Of a DNA stretch of 64,000 bases, positions 39,058 through 47,970 are shown in pieces. Under the pieces are notes generated by a model. That model had not been told where the DNA came from. It saw only the letters and a program-made list of their open reading frames with translations, and did not search any database. Numbering within the stretch: position 1 is the first letter of the stretch; the number at the start of each line of letters is the position of its first letter. The stretch is taken from positions 1 to 64,000 of the forward strand of contig NZ_MTAW01000129.1 in the NCBI RefSeq assembly GCF_002154725.1, read 5' to 3'. Both the position numbers and the translations under genes were made by a program. The stretch comes from Nostoc sp. 106C (GTDB lineage: Bacteria; Cyanobacteriota; Cyanobacteriia; Cyanobacteriales; Nostocaceae).

Positions 39058-39819
39058 ATGATTTCGAGAATGCGTAAAGGTTTTTCTGTAGTACTTGGTA
39101 TGGGAACTGCTGTAGGTGTAGGATTAACATCGCTTGCACCAGCCAATGCAATTCCTTGGGGTCAGCTAATATTTAATGGTGTTCAGTTGTTGCAACTTTC
39201 CAACGTTTCACCACAGCAAACAGTCACCTTGGGGCAAAATATTCACCAGCAAGTAAAACAAAATTACAGATTTGATACCAGCTCTCAAACCAATACTTAC
39301 GTTAACCGTGTTGGTCAACGGTTGGCTAGAGCTAGTAACTGCTCTCAAATCCCTTTTCACTTTTATGTAGTTCGAGACTCTAGTATTAATGCCTTTTCAA
39401 CCACAGGTGGTTATGTATACGTTAATACTGGGCTATTAAATACTGTGGATAATGAAGACCAATTGGCAGCTGTTATGGGACATGAAATTGGTCATATTTG
39501 CAACAACGACCTCATCAACAAGTTAAAACAAACACAACTTGCTCAAGGTGCAGCCTCGCTTGCTGGTTTAAACCAAAGTGCTGTAACCGCCATAGCTTAT
39601 AAGCTGGCTGTAGATTTACCTAATAGCCGTGAAGCAGAATTTAATGCTGATGACAAGGGATTGCAGTATATGAAACGCGCTGGCTATAACCCAAAAGCTA
39701 TGCCTGCATTTCTCAAGAAATTACTTCGGCAATCTTCTCAACCGTCATTTTTGAGCGATCACCCAGGAACCCAAGAGCGGATTTCTGTTATAGAAAGAAA
39801 AATTGCTAATGGTAGGTGA
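39058..39819 (+). CDS. M48-family zinc metalloprotease
   Basis: 253 residues from the ATG at 39058 (the frame is open from TTG 39043). Signal peptide SVVLGMGTAVGVGLTSLAPANA. The HExxH motif is MGHEIGHI (H142, E143, H146), the third ligand is E in SREAEFNADDKG, and the SDHPGTQERI ending is typical of the BepA/YfgC/LoiP branch of peptidase M48. Exported protease for envelope protein quality control, predicted from family. Confidence 0.92.
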   Translation: MISRMRKGFSVVLGMGTAVGVGLTSLAPANAIPWGQLIFNGVQLLQLSNVSPQQTVTLGQNIHQQVKQNYRFDTSSQTNTYVNRVGQRLARASNCSQIPFHFYVVRDSSINAFSTTGGYVYVNTGLLNTVDNEDQLAAVMGHEIGHICNNDLINKLKQTQLAQGAASLAGLNQSAVTAIAYKLAVDLPNSREAEFNADDKGLQYMKRAGYNPKAMPAFLKKLLRQSSQPSFLSDHPGTQERISVIERKIANGR

Positions 39820-39880
39820 TACTGATTCAAAAAATGTTTGCGACAGATACCTTAGATTACTAAAAAATTTGGTAGTAATG

Positions 39881-39906
39881 GTGAGTGACGCGATCGCGTC
39901 ACTCAC
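39881..39906. terminator. 26-bp perfect palindrome between convergent genes
   Basis: GTGAGTGACGCGA followed at once by its exact complement TCGCGTCACTCAC, with a HIP1 octamer-like GCGATCGC at the centre. It lies 62 bases after the M48 gene and 16 before the end of the dihydroorotase gene. As RNA, the central bases would form the loop. A T-rich stretch follows on the plus strand. Confidence 0.6.
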
Positions 39907-39921
39907 TTTAAATGATGCTGT

Positions 39922-41262
39922 TCAACACCAAATCTGGACAACACGACCTTGCAACTGTTGCCCTAGCCAAGGTGTATTACTAGAAAGGGTGTGAAGATTT
40001 TTTCTTTCAACTTTCCAGTTTTGTTGAGGGTCAAATAACACCAATTCTGCTTTTTGATTTGGTTCCAACGCACTCACTTTTTGTCTCAAACACTCTGCTG
40101 GTCGAGTACTCAAAGCACGCCATAATTCTAAAGCTGTAAATTCCCCAGTTTCTACAAGATGTTGCCATAACAAAGGTAATGCCAACTCTAAACCAATTGC
40201 TCCTGGTGGTGCTTCAGCAAAGGCTTGGACTTTTTCTTCGTAGGTGTAGGGTGCGTGGTCAATGGCGATCGCATCGATAATTCCTCTACGTACACCCTCA
40301 CGTAAAGCTACCACATCGCTGGGATTACCTAACGGTGGATCTAAATGCAAGCTGGTATTATAACTTTTAACTGCTTTGGTATCTAGTAACAAATGCATCC
40401 AAGTAGTACTGGCGGTGATCGGTAAACCAGCAGCCTTAGCTGAAGCAATTAATTCCACACTGCGGGCTGTGGAGACACGCATAATATGTACATGAGAATT
40501 GCCTGTGGCGGCTACCAATTCTAATAAAGCTGCGATCGCAGATGTTTCTGCGCTTTGGGGTATCGGTGGTAATCCCAGACGAATCGCATCTGACCCTTCT
40601 CGGATTACCCCATTGGCGGCTAATTGCTGGTCACAAGGCCAAAAAGCTACTGGTTTACCCAAAGGTAACAGATATTCTAATACCCGCCTCAACAACCCCA
40701 AATTTTCCCTCGGTTGACCATCGGTAAAGCCAACTACTCCAGCTGCTGCTAAATCTGCTAATTCTGTTAATTGCTTTCCTGCTAGATCCAAGGTGATAGC
40801 ACCCCAGATATGAAGACGAGGGAGAGGGAAAGACGCGGGAATGTTGTTAATAACCTCTCCGCATCCCCTTGTCTCTGCCTGCTGTTGTCCTCTCCTCTTC
40901 TGCAACTGTGCCACAAGCGCCGGGTTATCGATTGCTGGAGATGTGCTGGGTAAGATGCTGACTCTGGTAAAACCGCCAGCCGCAGCCGCTTGTAACAAAG
41001 ATAAGAGAGTTTCTCGCTCTTCAAACCCCGGTTCGCCAGAGTGGCTGTACAAATCCACCAATCCCGGTCCTAGAACTAATCCCCGACAATCTCTGATTTG
41101 AGTTTCGGAATTAATATCGGTAATGTGCGCGGCGTCGATGCTATGCTGCTTGTCGGCAGACATCGCTTGAATGTAACCATCACTAATTAGCACATCAGCT
41201 AGTTGGTCAGTTCCAGAAACCGGGTCAATCACCCGTACTTGTTGTAGCAATTCAGTTGTCAT
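39922..41262 (-). CDS. pyrC: dihydroorotase family protein
   Basis: 446 residues, the length of type I dihydroorotases, which close the carbamoyl-aspartate ring in pyrimidine synthesis. Seen: GLVLGPGLVDLYSHSGEPGFEERET, HIMRVSTARSVELI, TTWMHLLLDT and the acid motif AIAIDHAPYTYEEK. The usual metal motif HxH after the first strand reads Y-S-H here, so the first metal histidine is replaced by tyrosine. The protein may therefore be a diverged or structural dihydroorotase, like PyrC' proteins that assist aspartate transcarbamoylase. It is 84 bases downstream of the phosphatase gene on the same strand. Confidence 0.85.
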   Translation of the reverse strand: MTTELLQQVRVIDPVSGTDQLADVLISDGYIQAMSADKQHSIDAAHITDINSETQIRDCRGLVLGPGLVDLYSHSGEPGFEERETLLSLLQAAAAGGFTRVSILPSTSPAIDNPALVAQLQKRRGQQQAETRGCGEVINNIPASFPLPRLHIWGAITLDLAGKQLTELADLAAAGVVGFTDGQPRENLGLLRRVLEYLLPLGKPVAFWPCDQQLAANGVIREGSDAIRLGLPPIPQSAETSAIAALLELVAATGNSHVHIMRVSTARSVELIASAKAAGLPITASTTWMHLLLDTKAVKSYNTSLHLDPPLGNPSDVVALREGVRRGIIDAIAIDHAPYTYEEKVQAFAEAPPGAIGLELALPLLWQHLVETGEFTALELWRALSTRPAECLRQKVSALEPNQKAELVLFDPQQNWKVERKNLHTLSSNTPWLGQQLQGRVVQIWC

Positions 41263-41346
41263 GTGAGCTATCAGCTATTACCTATCAGTGCTTCAACTGT
41301 TTGTCTATTGTGATTTATCTGTTGACCGACAGCTTAACACTGACCT

Positions 41347-42699
41347 CTACAATGCCCCGGCTGCGGTTTTATCTAATACGCCTTCACCTAAGTGAGTTGT
41401 GATGTTCATTGCTTGCAGCACTGGTAAACCATCAGGACCAGATGGGTAATCAATGACGCTGACTGCGCCATTACCCTGGCGAAAATTCCAGAAATTTTCT
41501 GATGGTAAACCCAGAATATGGCATAGCAAAGTCTTGTTAGTAGCGTCGTGAGCCACTACTAATCCAGTTTTAAGTTGACTTTTTGATGCTGCTTGCACAA
41601 TTGACTGCCAAGCTGCAACGCTACGTTCCCACACTTGCTGTAAATTTTCCCCTTCGGGCATTTGTACTTCTGCTGGTGTTATTCGCCAGCGTTCCAACTC
41701 TCCTGGAAACTCTTGCTCTATTTCTGTTTCTAATTTTCCTTCCCAAAGTCCGTGACTGATTTCCCTTAAACCATCTTGCAATTCCAACTTTACACTAGGA
41801 TGGTGCTGCAAAATAATCTCTGCTGTTTCTTTGGGACGAAGCATTGAGCTGCTAATAGCAAAGTCAATGGCGACATCTTGGAGAAATTCTCCGGCTTTTT
41901 GCGCCTGTTTTCTACCGTTGTCGTTGAGCGGAACGTCAATTTGCCCTTGAAACCTAGTTTGGCGATTCCATTCTGTTTCTCCATGACGTACCAGCAACAA
42001 TCGTACTCCTTGGTGTTCTGGTCGTAATGTAGGGAGAGTTTCTCCTGCATGTTGGGTCTGATTCAACGACTCTAGTTGGACTGGATCTCCTAAACCCCCA
42101 ACAAAATTTAAAACAGTGATACCACAGTTAGATTGTTGTATGGAATGGTAGCGGCTTGGGGGAATGCCTAGTGCCGTGCTAATCAGGGCACGATTAATAC
42201 CGTTATGCCCAACTATCAGAATAGTTTCACCTTGATGATGAGGTAAAATTTCTTCCCAAAACTGCCGCGCCTGCTCATACAAAGCCAGAACAGGAAAATG
42301 TTCTCTGCTACCCTCTGCATCATTAAGCAGCATCCGCAGCTTGTGAGGGCTTTCTTTCCAGGTGCGATAGTCTTCGGCAAACTTCTGCTTGACATCAGCA
42401 GTCAACATTTCTGCCCACAAAGGCAGGTCTATTTCCAGCAGCTTATCGAAAGTTTGGGGAACAGCGGAGGTTCCAGTATGAGTTGCCAACTCACTGTGGA
42501 TAATCTCTGCTGTTTGTTTCGCTCGCTGTAAGGGGCTGCTGTAAATCGCGTTAAATAGAATATTGCTGAGGGCCTTGCCTACTTTAGTGGCATCGTTGCG
42601 ACCTTTTTCTGTTAATCTTGACACGTCAGTGCGCCCTTGGATGCGCTTTTCCGTGTTATAGCTACTTTGACCGTGGCGTACAATGATGACACGAGTCAC
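41347..42699 (-). CDS. two-domain histidine phosphatase
   Basis: 450 residues containing two phosphoglycerate-mutase-like domains. The first starts MTRVIIVRHGQSSYN (H9), with its second histidine in ILIVGHNGINRALI. The second starts LLLVRHGETEWNRQ near residue 235, with VVAHDATNKTLL. Both RHG motifs are intact. Double-domain members are typical of cyanobacteria. The activity may be on phosphoserine, phosphoglycerate or a sugar phosphate, which the sequence cannot decide. Lies upstream of the dihydroorotase gene. Confidence 0.9.
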   Translation of the reverse strand: MTRVIIVRHGQSSYNTEKRIQGRTDVSRLTEKGRNDATKVGKALSNILFNAIYSSPLQRAKQTAEIIHSELATHTGTSAVPQTFDKLLEIDLPLWAEMLTADVKQKFAEDYRTWKESPHKLRMLLNDAEGSREHFPVLALYEQARQFWEEILPHHQGETILIVGHNGINRALISTALGIPPSRYHSIQQSNCGITVLNFVGGLGDPVQLESLNQTQHAGETLPTLRPEHQGVRLLLVRHGETEWNRQTRFQGQIDVPLNDNGRKQAQKAGEFLQDVAIDFAISSSMLRPKETAEIILQHHPSVKLELQDGLREISHGLWEGKLETEIEQEFPGELERWRITPAEVQMPEGENLQQVWERSVAAWQSIVQAASKSQLKTGLVVAHDATNKTLLCHILGLPSENFWNFRQGNGAVSVIDYPSGPDGLPVLQAMNITTHLGEGVLDKTAAGAL

Positions 42700-43064
42700 T
42701 GGTCTTCCCTCCTCTATCTAAAGGACTAATTTTACTGCAAACTGGGTTGGCAGAATTATCAATTACAGCGATGACCATGTATAGGGTTTCTAAAATGTAT
42801 AAAAATTAACTTTTATTATTTTAGTACTGTGCGCCTTGATCTTCTTCAGAAACGATTGCAAAAATCAGCGTCAATTTTGACGACCGAGCAAAGCTCAGTT
42901 ATGATAAACTACGGTAAAACGATAGATTTATCGACTATTTAGTTATGCCACCATCAATCATGTAATTTTTAGGAAAAAATTTCAAGGTGGCGCTGGGATT
43001 TATAGGTATCTTTGCGTTGTATCAGATAGAGAGTGAAATTCTCATAGTTTGAGGAATTAGGGTC
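42700..43064. other. divergent intergenic region
   Basis: 365 bases between the minus-strand phosphatase and the plus-strand NIL gene. No frame, repeat or hairpin that I can support. Confidence 0.45.
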
Positions 43065-43676
43065 ATGGCTTTATCTACAATTGTTGATTCTATGGTGAGC
43101 TATATCTGCATTCGCGTTCCTCTGCAATGTCATACCCAACCTGTTCTTTCACAATTAATTTCTCGTTATGGCTTAACAGTTAATATTACCGCAGCTTTTT
43201 TAGAAGGAAATACTCAAGACAACGGTTGGTTTAATTTGGAGATTCAAGGTAGTTTTCAACAAATAGAAGCAGGACTTGCCTATCTACAATCACTAAATAT
43301 AGATATTGAGCAGCTAAATATTAAAATTTTAGCGGCAGAAGACAGAGAAAAGCTCAAACTATTATGTACCAATACCAATATTTGTGGGCAGGTACAGTCA
43401 AATCAGCAAATACAAAGCAATACACAAGAAGTTAATTTAACTAGTAAAAAAAATCGCGCCAAATTTCAAGTCTGCATTCCCAAAAATTACCATTATTCTC
43501 CGATAATTGCCGGGCTAGTTGCTTGCTATGGTTTAACGGTGAACATTGCCAGGGCTTATTTGGATATAGATACTGAAAATGATGGAAGGTTTGATTTAGA
43601 AATTTGGGGCAGTTCACAACAAATTATCTTTGGCTTGAGGTATCTAAAACAACTAGGTTTACAAATTTGGTTGTAA
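43065..43676 (+). CDS. protein with two NIL domains
   Basis: 203 residues. Two similar halves (13-95 and 128-203), each with YICIRVPLQCHTQPVLSQLI or FQVCIPKNYHYSPIIAGLV followed by (R/C)YGLTVNI and a strand ending in LEIQGS or LEIWGS. This is the NIL domain, otherwise the C-terminal substrate-regulation domain of MetN transporters. It is joined here by a charged, asparagine-rich linker. A free NIL protein may bind methionine or act as a ferredoxin-linked regulator (inference). A stretch TGAGGAATTAGGG precedes the ATG. Confidence 0.85.
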   Translation: MALSTIVDSMVSYICIRVPLQCHTQPVLSQLISRYGLTVNITAAFLEGNTQDNGWFNLEIQGSFQQIEAGLAYLQSLNIDIEQLNIKILAAEDREKLKLLCTNTNICGQVQSNQQIQSNTQEVNLTSKKNRAKFQVCIPKNYHYSPIIAGLVACYGLTVNIARAYLDIDTENDGRFDLEIWGSSQQIIFGLRYLKQLGLQIWL

Positions 43677-43790
43677 AACGATACAAAACTTTCATTAAGT
43701 TGTGAGATTTTTTGTAAAGGCTGTCATTTAGAACTGCTACACAAAAAATAGGACGTGTAAATTATTCATAGCTTTTAGAGGAATTCAACT

Positions 43791-45143
43791 ATGACTCATG
43801 CTTGCTGTGGCCCTGGTTATGCTTCTCCAGAGGCAGCCATCAAGGCAGAACCGGAAAAGGTACTTTATGCGATCGCTCTTTATACTGGTACGGGAATAGA
43901 AGAGCCTGATTATCTCGCCACCGTAGATGTTGATCCAACATCCCCTACTTATTCCCAAGTGATTCATCGCTTATCTATGCCTTACATTGGGGATGAGTTA
44001 CATCATTTTGGCTGGAATGCGTGTAGCTCTTGTCACGGCGACATTAGTAGATCCCGGCGATTTACCATTATCCCAGGACAACGCTCTAGCAGGATTTATA
44101 TTGTTGATACAGCAGACACCAAAGCGCCAAAACTGCACAAAGTCATTGAACCTGAAGAAATTAAAGAAAAAACTAACTTAACAGCTCCTCACACAGTACA
44201 CTGCCTAGCAGATGGTCATGTGATGATTTCCATGCTGGGTGATAGCCAGGGAAATGGCCCCGGTGGCTTTTTATTATTAGATGAGAATTTTGACATTGCT
44301 GGGCGTTGGGAACACAATGCCAATGGCATGAACTTTAACTATGACTTCTGGTATCAGCCGCGTCATAACATTATGGTGAGTAGCGAATGGGGCGCACCCA
44401 AAACCTATTATCCTGGTTTTGACCTCAACGATGTCACAGCTGGTAATTATGGTCAGCACATACATTTTTGGGATTGGTCAAAACGCGAGATTATTCAAAG
44501 TTTTGATTTGGGACAAGAAGGGTTAATTCCTTTAGAAGTGCGGTTTTACCATCACCCTGATAGCACTCATGGATTCGTCGCAGCTGCACTCAGCAGTAAT
44601 GTTTGGCATTGGTCTAAGCCCAATGGTCATTGGCAAGTAGAGAAAGTAATTGATATACCATCAGTGGAAGTAGAAGGCTGGCCTATACCGGTGCCATCCT
44701 TAATCACTGATATCCTGATATCAATAGACGATCGCTATGTTTACTTCTCTAACTGGCTGCATGGGGATATTCGCCAATATGATATTAGCGATCCTTCCCA
44801 TCCCAAACTTACCGGACAGGTTTGGTGTGGTGGTTTGCTAGGTAAAAGTGGCGAAGTTCAGGGGCATAAATTAGCTGGTGGTCCCCAGATGCTACAGCTG
44901 AGTCTGGATGGTAAGCGGCTTTACGTGACCAATTCTTTATTTAGCACTTGGGATAATCAGTTTTATCCTGACTTATCTAAGAACGGCTCATATTTATTGC
45001 AGATTGACTGCGATACAGAAAACGGTGGACTGAAAATCAACGAAAATTTTTACGTTGACTTTGGTAAAGAACCAGCCGGGCCATCTCGTGCTCATGAGAT
45101 GCGTTATCCTGGCGGTGATTGCACCTCAGATATTTGGGTGTAA
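43791..45143 (+). CDS. selenium-binding protein / methanethiol oxidase
   Basis: 450 residues, close to the usual 455-470 of SBP56. The motif [11 protein letters not shown], with the conserved Cys pair, is followed by seven WD40-like blades with [50 protein letters not shown] and a C-terminal [18 protein letters not shown]. Bacterial and human homologues oxidise methanethiol to hydrogen peroxide, formaldehyde and hydrogen sulfide and need copper. AGAGGA precedes the ATG. It may form a unit with the NIL protein 115 bases upstream, and a methionine/sulfur link would suit both (inference). Confidence 0.93.
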   Translation: MTHACCGPGYASPEAAIKAEPEKVLYAIALYTGTGIEEPDYLATVDVDPTSPTYSQVIHRLSMPYIGDELHHFGWNACSSCHGDISRSRRFTIIPGQRSSRIYIVDTADTKAPKLHKVIEPEEIKEKTNLTAPHTVHCLADGHVMISMLGDSQGNGPGGFLLLDENFDIAGRWEHNANGMNFNYDFWYQPRHNIMVSSEWGAPKTYYPGFDLNDVTAGNYGQHIHFWDWSKREIIQSFDLGQEGLIPLEVRFYHHPDSTHGFVAAALSSNVWHWSKPNGHWQVEKVIDIPSVEVEGWPIPVPSLITDILISIDDRYVYFSNWLHGDIRQYDISDPSHPKLTGQVWCGGLLGKSGEVQGHKLAGGPQMLQLSLDGKRLYVTNSLFSTWDNQFYPDLSKNGSYLLQIDCDTENGGLKINENFYVDFGKEPAGPSRAHEMRYPGGDCTSDIWV

Positions 45144-45167
45144 TTTACTATCAAGCATGGGGGTATC

Positions 45168-45263
45168 TATAGCGGTTCTCGTTTGGATGCAATACACAAT
45201 AGGGCACAGCATTGCTGTACCTCTACGAATGATCTGTATTCTATGCAATTGAGAACCGCTATA
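45168..45263. mobile_element. 96-bp MITE-like element with perfect 13-bp ends
   Basis: Terminal inverted repeats TATAGCGGTTCTC / GAGAACCGCTATA are exact. Interior DNA continues the near-symmetry (GCAATACACAATAGG...CTATGCAATT). No coding capacity. The block sits right after the SBP gene stop and resembles miniature elements common in Nostoc-type genomes that are mobilised by a transposase elsewhere. Confidence 0.75.
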
Positions 45264-45362
45264 TAGTGAATATTTGTCAAAGAATGCCACAAATGTATTT
45301 GTAGGGATGGGGTTTCCCCGTCCTTTACGACAGTGAGTAAATCGCAAAGTTTTCCCAAGGAG

Positions 45363-45482
45363 CGATCGCACTTTTATTCATGGACAAAAGCTGTCTGGCT
45401 TCAAGGAGCATTAGAATCTGGACTCAACGCTGCTAAAGAAATTCACTTTGCTGGCTCTACCGTTTCCTTTATGAAAAGGTGA
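45363..45482 (+). pseudogene. remnant of a flavin amine-oxidase C-terminus
   Basis: One plus-strand frame reads FYSWTKAVWLQGALESGLNA followed by AKEIHFAGSTVSF and a stop. The W-(I/L)-QGALESG-xxAAKEI pattern is the conserved end of flavin-dependent amine oxidases, where the FAD-binding tail follows a strand F(Y)AGE. Only about 40 residues remain, with no upstream domain in this window. The rest of the gene is lost or replaced by the small elements upstream. Confidence 0.5.
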
Positions 45483-45551
45483 GTGAGACTTCATACAGCC
45501 ATTATCACAAGTCACCCACAGTGTTCATAAGTTTACATTTTAGGATTTAAT

Positions 45552-46724
45552 ATGAACCATTTGACATCGAAAACCTCAAGTATGAAAGCGATGGTATTAA
45601 GCGACATCGCTAAGCTAGAGTTGCGTGAAGTACCGCGCCCTGGAGTGCAGCAATATGAGGTTTTGGTACGTGTGTCAGCAGTAGGATTGTGTGGCACGGA
45701 CTTTCACATCTTTTCTGGGCAAGCCAACTACAACATTAATCAGCGAGGAAAGGTTATTCCACTGGTAGAACAGCCGCAGATTCTAGGTCACGAACTTGTT
45801 GGTATCGTTGAAGAAGTAGGAAGCCTAGTTAAAGATTTGCATATAGGCGATCGCGTCGTTATCGATCAGGGGTTGAACTGCCTTAGCCGACGGCGACAAC
45901 CGAAGTGCGAATACTGTGTCAGTGGCGACTCCCATCAATGTCAGTTTTTCTCCGAACATGGCATCACTGGCTTACCGGGAGGACTTGCTGAATATATAGC
46001 GGTTCCTGCTGTAAATGCCATACCCATTAATTCTGACTTGGAAACTATTGCCGCTGTTCTCACAGAACCCCTTGGTTGTATCAGCCATGCCTTAGATAGG
46101 GGAACACGCTCCCGCACCCGTTATGTAATTAATACTGAAGATATCGATCAACGCGTGCGGTCAATTCTAATTTTTGGTGCTGGCCCAGCGGGGCTATTAT
46201 TTATTCAATATCTGTACAAAGTCCTAAACTATGATGGCTTGATTCTAGTTAGCGAACCAAATCAGCAAAAGCGGGAATTAGCCTCTTGCTTTGGTGCAGA
46301 GGTAATTGACCCTCAAGTAGTTGATTTAGTCGATGTTGTGCAGGAAAAAACTGGTGGACGGCGAGTAGAGTATTTAATTGATGCTTGCGGTGCTGGTTCA
46401 GTCTTCAAAGATATTCCTGCTTTAATCCGCAGACAAGCTACAGTTCTACTCTACGGGTTAGGTCATGCAGGTGTAGATTTGAGCGTACTGAATAACTTAC
46501 AATTCATGGAACCAACGCTGGTTGCTGCCATTGGTGCGTCAGGAGGATTCCGCAGCGACGGACGTCCATGTACCTACGATAGAGCACTTGGCTTGCTAAC
46601 AGCCAAGCAGATCGAGGTAACTTCGTGGATTACCCATTGTTACCAATCCCTGGAATCTGTGCCTCAAGCCTTTACTAGCGATCATTTAGAACCCGACTAT
46701 ATCAAAGGTGTACTAGTACTATAG
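45552..46724 (+). CDS. zinc-dependent alcohol dehydrogenase-like protein (MDR)
   Basis: 390 residues. GroES-like domain with catalytic zinc ligands in LCGTDFHIFSG (Cys) and ILGHELVGIVEEVG (His-Glu). A structural-zinc-like cysteine cluster follows (LNCLSRRRQPKCEYCVSGDS and HQCQ). The Rossmann domain starts at SILIFGAGPAGLLFIQY. Length and motifs match medium-chain zinc dehydrogenases acting on polyols or threonine-like substrates, and the substrate is not predictable. A [2Fe-2S] ferredoxin gene follows on the same strand, 207 bases downstream. Confidence 0.9.
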   Translation: MNHLTSKTSSMKAMVLSDIAKLELREVPRPGVQQYEVLVRVSAVGLCGTDFHIFSGQANYNINQRGKVIPLVEQPQILGHELVGIVEEVGSLVKDLHIGDRVVIDQGLNCLSRRRQPKCEYCVSGDSHQCQFFSEHGITGLPGGLAEYIAVPAVNAIPINSDLETIAAVLTEPLGCISHALDRGTRSRTRYVINTEDIDQRVRSILIFGAGPAGLLFIQYLYKVLNYDGLILVSEPNQQKRELASCFGAEVIDPQVVDLVDVVQEKTGGRRVEYLIDACGAGSVFKDIPALIRRQATVLLYGLGHAGVDLSVLNNLQFMEPTLVAAIGASGGFRSDGRPCTYDRALGLLTAKQIEVTSWITHCYQSLESVPQAFTSDHLEPDYIKGVLVL

Positions 46725-46908
46725 GGGTGATTCATCGGTTACCAATTCAAATGGAGTGATCGCTTACTTTAAGCTGCGTACACTATTTAAAATCTTAATT
46801 ACAGCAGCGAGTAGTGGAGATAGTATTGAAAACATAACCAAAATCTTAAATCAAAGTCCATGTGGGAGCGATCTCAGATATCACCTGGAAAAAACTTTGC
46901 GATTTACT

Positions 46909-46921
46909 CACAGTGACTGTG
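46909..46921. promoter_or_regulatory. 13-bp palindrome before the ferredoxin gene
   Basis: CACAGT-G-ACTGTG is a perfect 6-1-6 inverted repeat ending 10 bases before the ferredoxin start. Its position fits a regulator or a translation-blocking hairpin, but the repeat is short and could be chance. Confidence 0.3.
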
Positions 46922-46931
46922 TCACAACTAG

Positions 46932-47258
46932 ATGATGAATAAAACTTACAAAATTGAACTCGTAAATCGTAGTCACTTTTGTGTTGAAGTGTCGGAAAAT
47001 CAATACATCTTAAATGCAGCAGAAGCAGCGGGGTTGCGTTTACCAGTTGGTTGTCGATATGGTGTTTGTATTACCTGTGCTGCACGTTTGATTGAGGGCA
47101 AAGTCGATCAATCTCAGGCGGTTGCACTCAAACCTACCCAAGAAAGTATGGGTTATGTTTTACTTTGTATTGCTTATCCGCGCTCAGATTGCAAATTTGA
47201 AGTGGGTGTAGAATGCCAAGATGAATTGTATATTAATCCGTTTAAAGGTTGTCGTTGA
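46932..47258 (+). CDS. [2Fe-2S] plant-type ferredoxin
   Basis: 108 residues. The four cluster ligands are C41, C46, C49 and C79 (GCRYGVCITC and LLCIAYP), with the family spacing C-x4-C-x2-C-x29-C. It begins MMNKTYKIELVNRSH and has two tandem ATG codons. It differs from photosynthetic ferredoxin I in the loop around residue 60-70 and in its acidic surface, so it is probably a specialised electron carrier. The dehydrogenase gene lies just upstream, but NAD-type MDR enzymes do not normally need ferredoxin, so a functional link is unproved. Confidence 0.93.
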   Translation: MMNKTYKIELVNRSHFCVEVSENQYILNAAEAAGLRLPVGCRYGVCITCAARLIEGKVDQSQAVALKPTQESMGYVLLCIAYPRSDCKFEVGVECQDELYINPFKGCR

Positions 47259-47300
47259 GTTTTATCTGTATTGTTAGTTTTGAAAACTCTAACCGGAAAA

Positions 47301-47804
47301 TTATATTAATGCTTGCACTTGCCATACTTTCACTGTTCGGTCATCGCTACCACTAACTAATGTTCTGCCTGTGGGTGCAAAACTCAGAGCAATTACTGCA
47401 TTAGTATGTCCTGTCAAGGTTTTCAATTCTTTGCCTGTATGAGTATCCCATAGGTGAATGCTGCCATCCTTACCGCCACTAGCAAGGATGCGGTTATCTG
47501 AGCTGAATGCTAAGGCGTGAATCCCTCCGGTTTGACTGGGAACGGAGAGTGTCTGCAAGAGTTTGCCTGTTTGCCAATCCCACAGCTTGATTGCACTTAC
47601 TGAAGTATCCGCTCCACAACCTTCGGATTGCGCTTCTGCCAGTACTTGTCCATTTGGGTTAAAGGCGATCGCTACAATGTTAGTTCTTCCAGTAGTCAGC
47701 GATCGCACAATTTTTCCTGTGTTGGCATTCCACAGGCGAATGACTTCGTTATTTATTGCTTTTGCGAAGGTTTGGCGGTCAGCACTTTTGACGCAGATAC
47801 AAAT
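47301..47804 (-). pseudogene. 5'-truncated WD40-repeat protein remnant
   Basis: The minus-strand frame from 47804 down to the stop at 47301 encodes three and a half WD40 repeats ending in LWN, LWD, LWD and KVWQVQALI (e.g. ALAFSSDNRILASGGKDGS). The only usual start codon is the GTG at 47708, but the frame is coding-like for another 32 residues upstream (NNEVIRLWNANTGKIVRS) to a TGA at 47805-47807, with no start. So the 5' part is missing. WD40 proteins need about seven blades to close a propeller, so this is a relic. Confidence 0.7.
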
Positions 47805-47970
47805 TCAGGAATTACGTCCAAGGAATCATGCAAAAACGCAACTGCCCTCTAACCATTGCCTGGTATGTAAGGCAAACAGTCAGAAGGCATGGAGTTGCTA
47901 AGATACCATTCCTCGCGCTTCATAGTCCATAGGACTTGCAGGGGAGATTGATGGCAAAATTTTCTAATTA

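Noticed and set aside
40782-41101. two frames of 80-86 codons inside pyrC
   Set aside because: Shadows of the dihydroorotase frame.
45126-45371. 81-codon minus-strand frame after the SBP gene
   Set aside because: Runs through the 96-bp inverted-repeat element and has no family resemblance.
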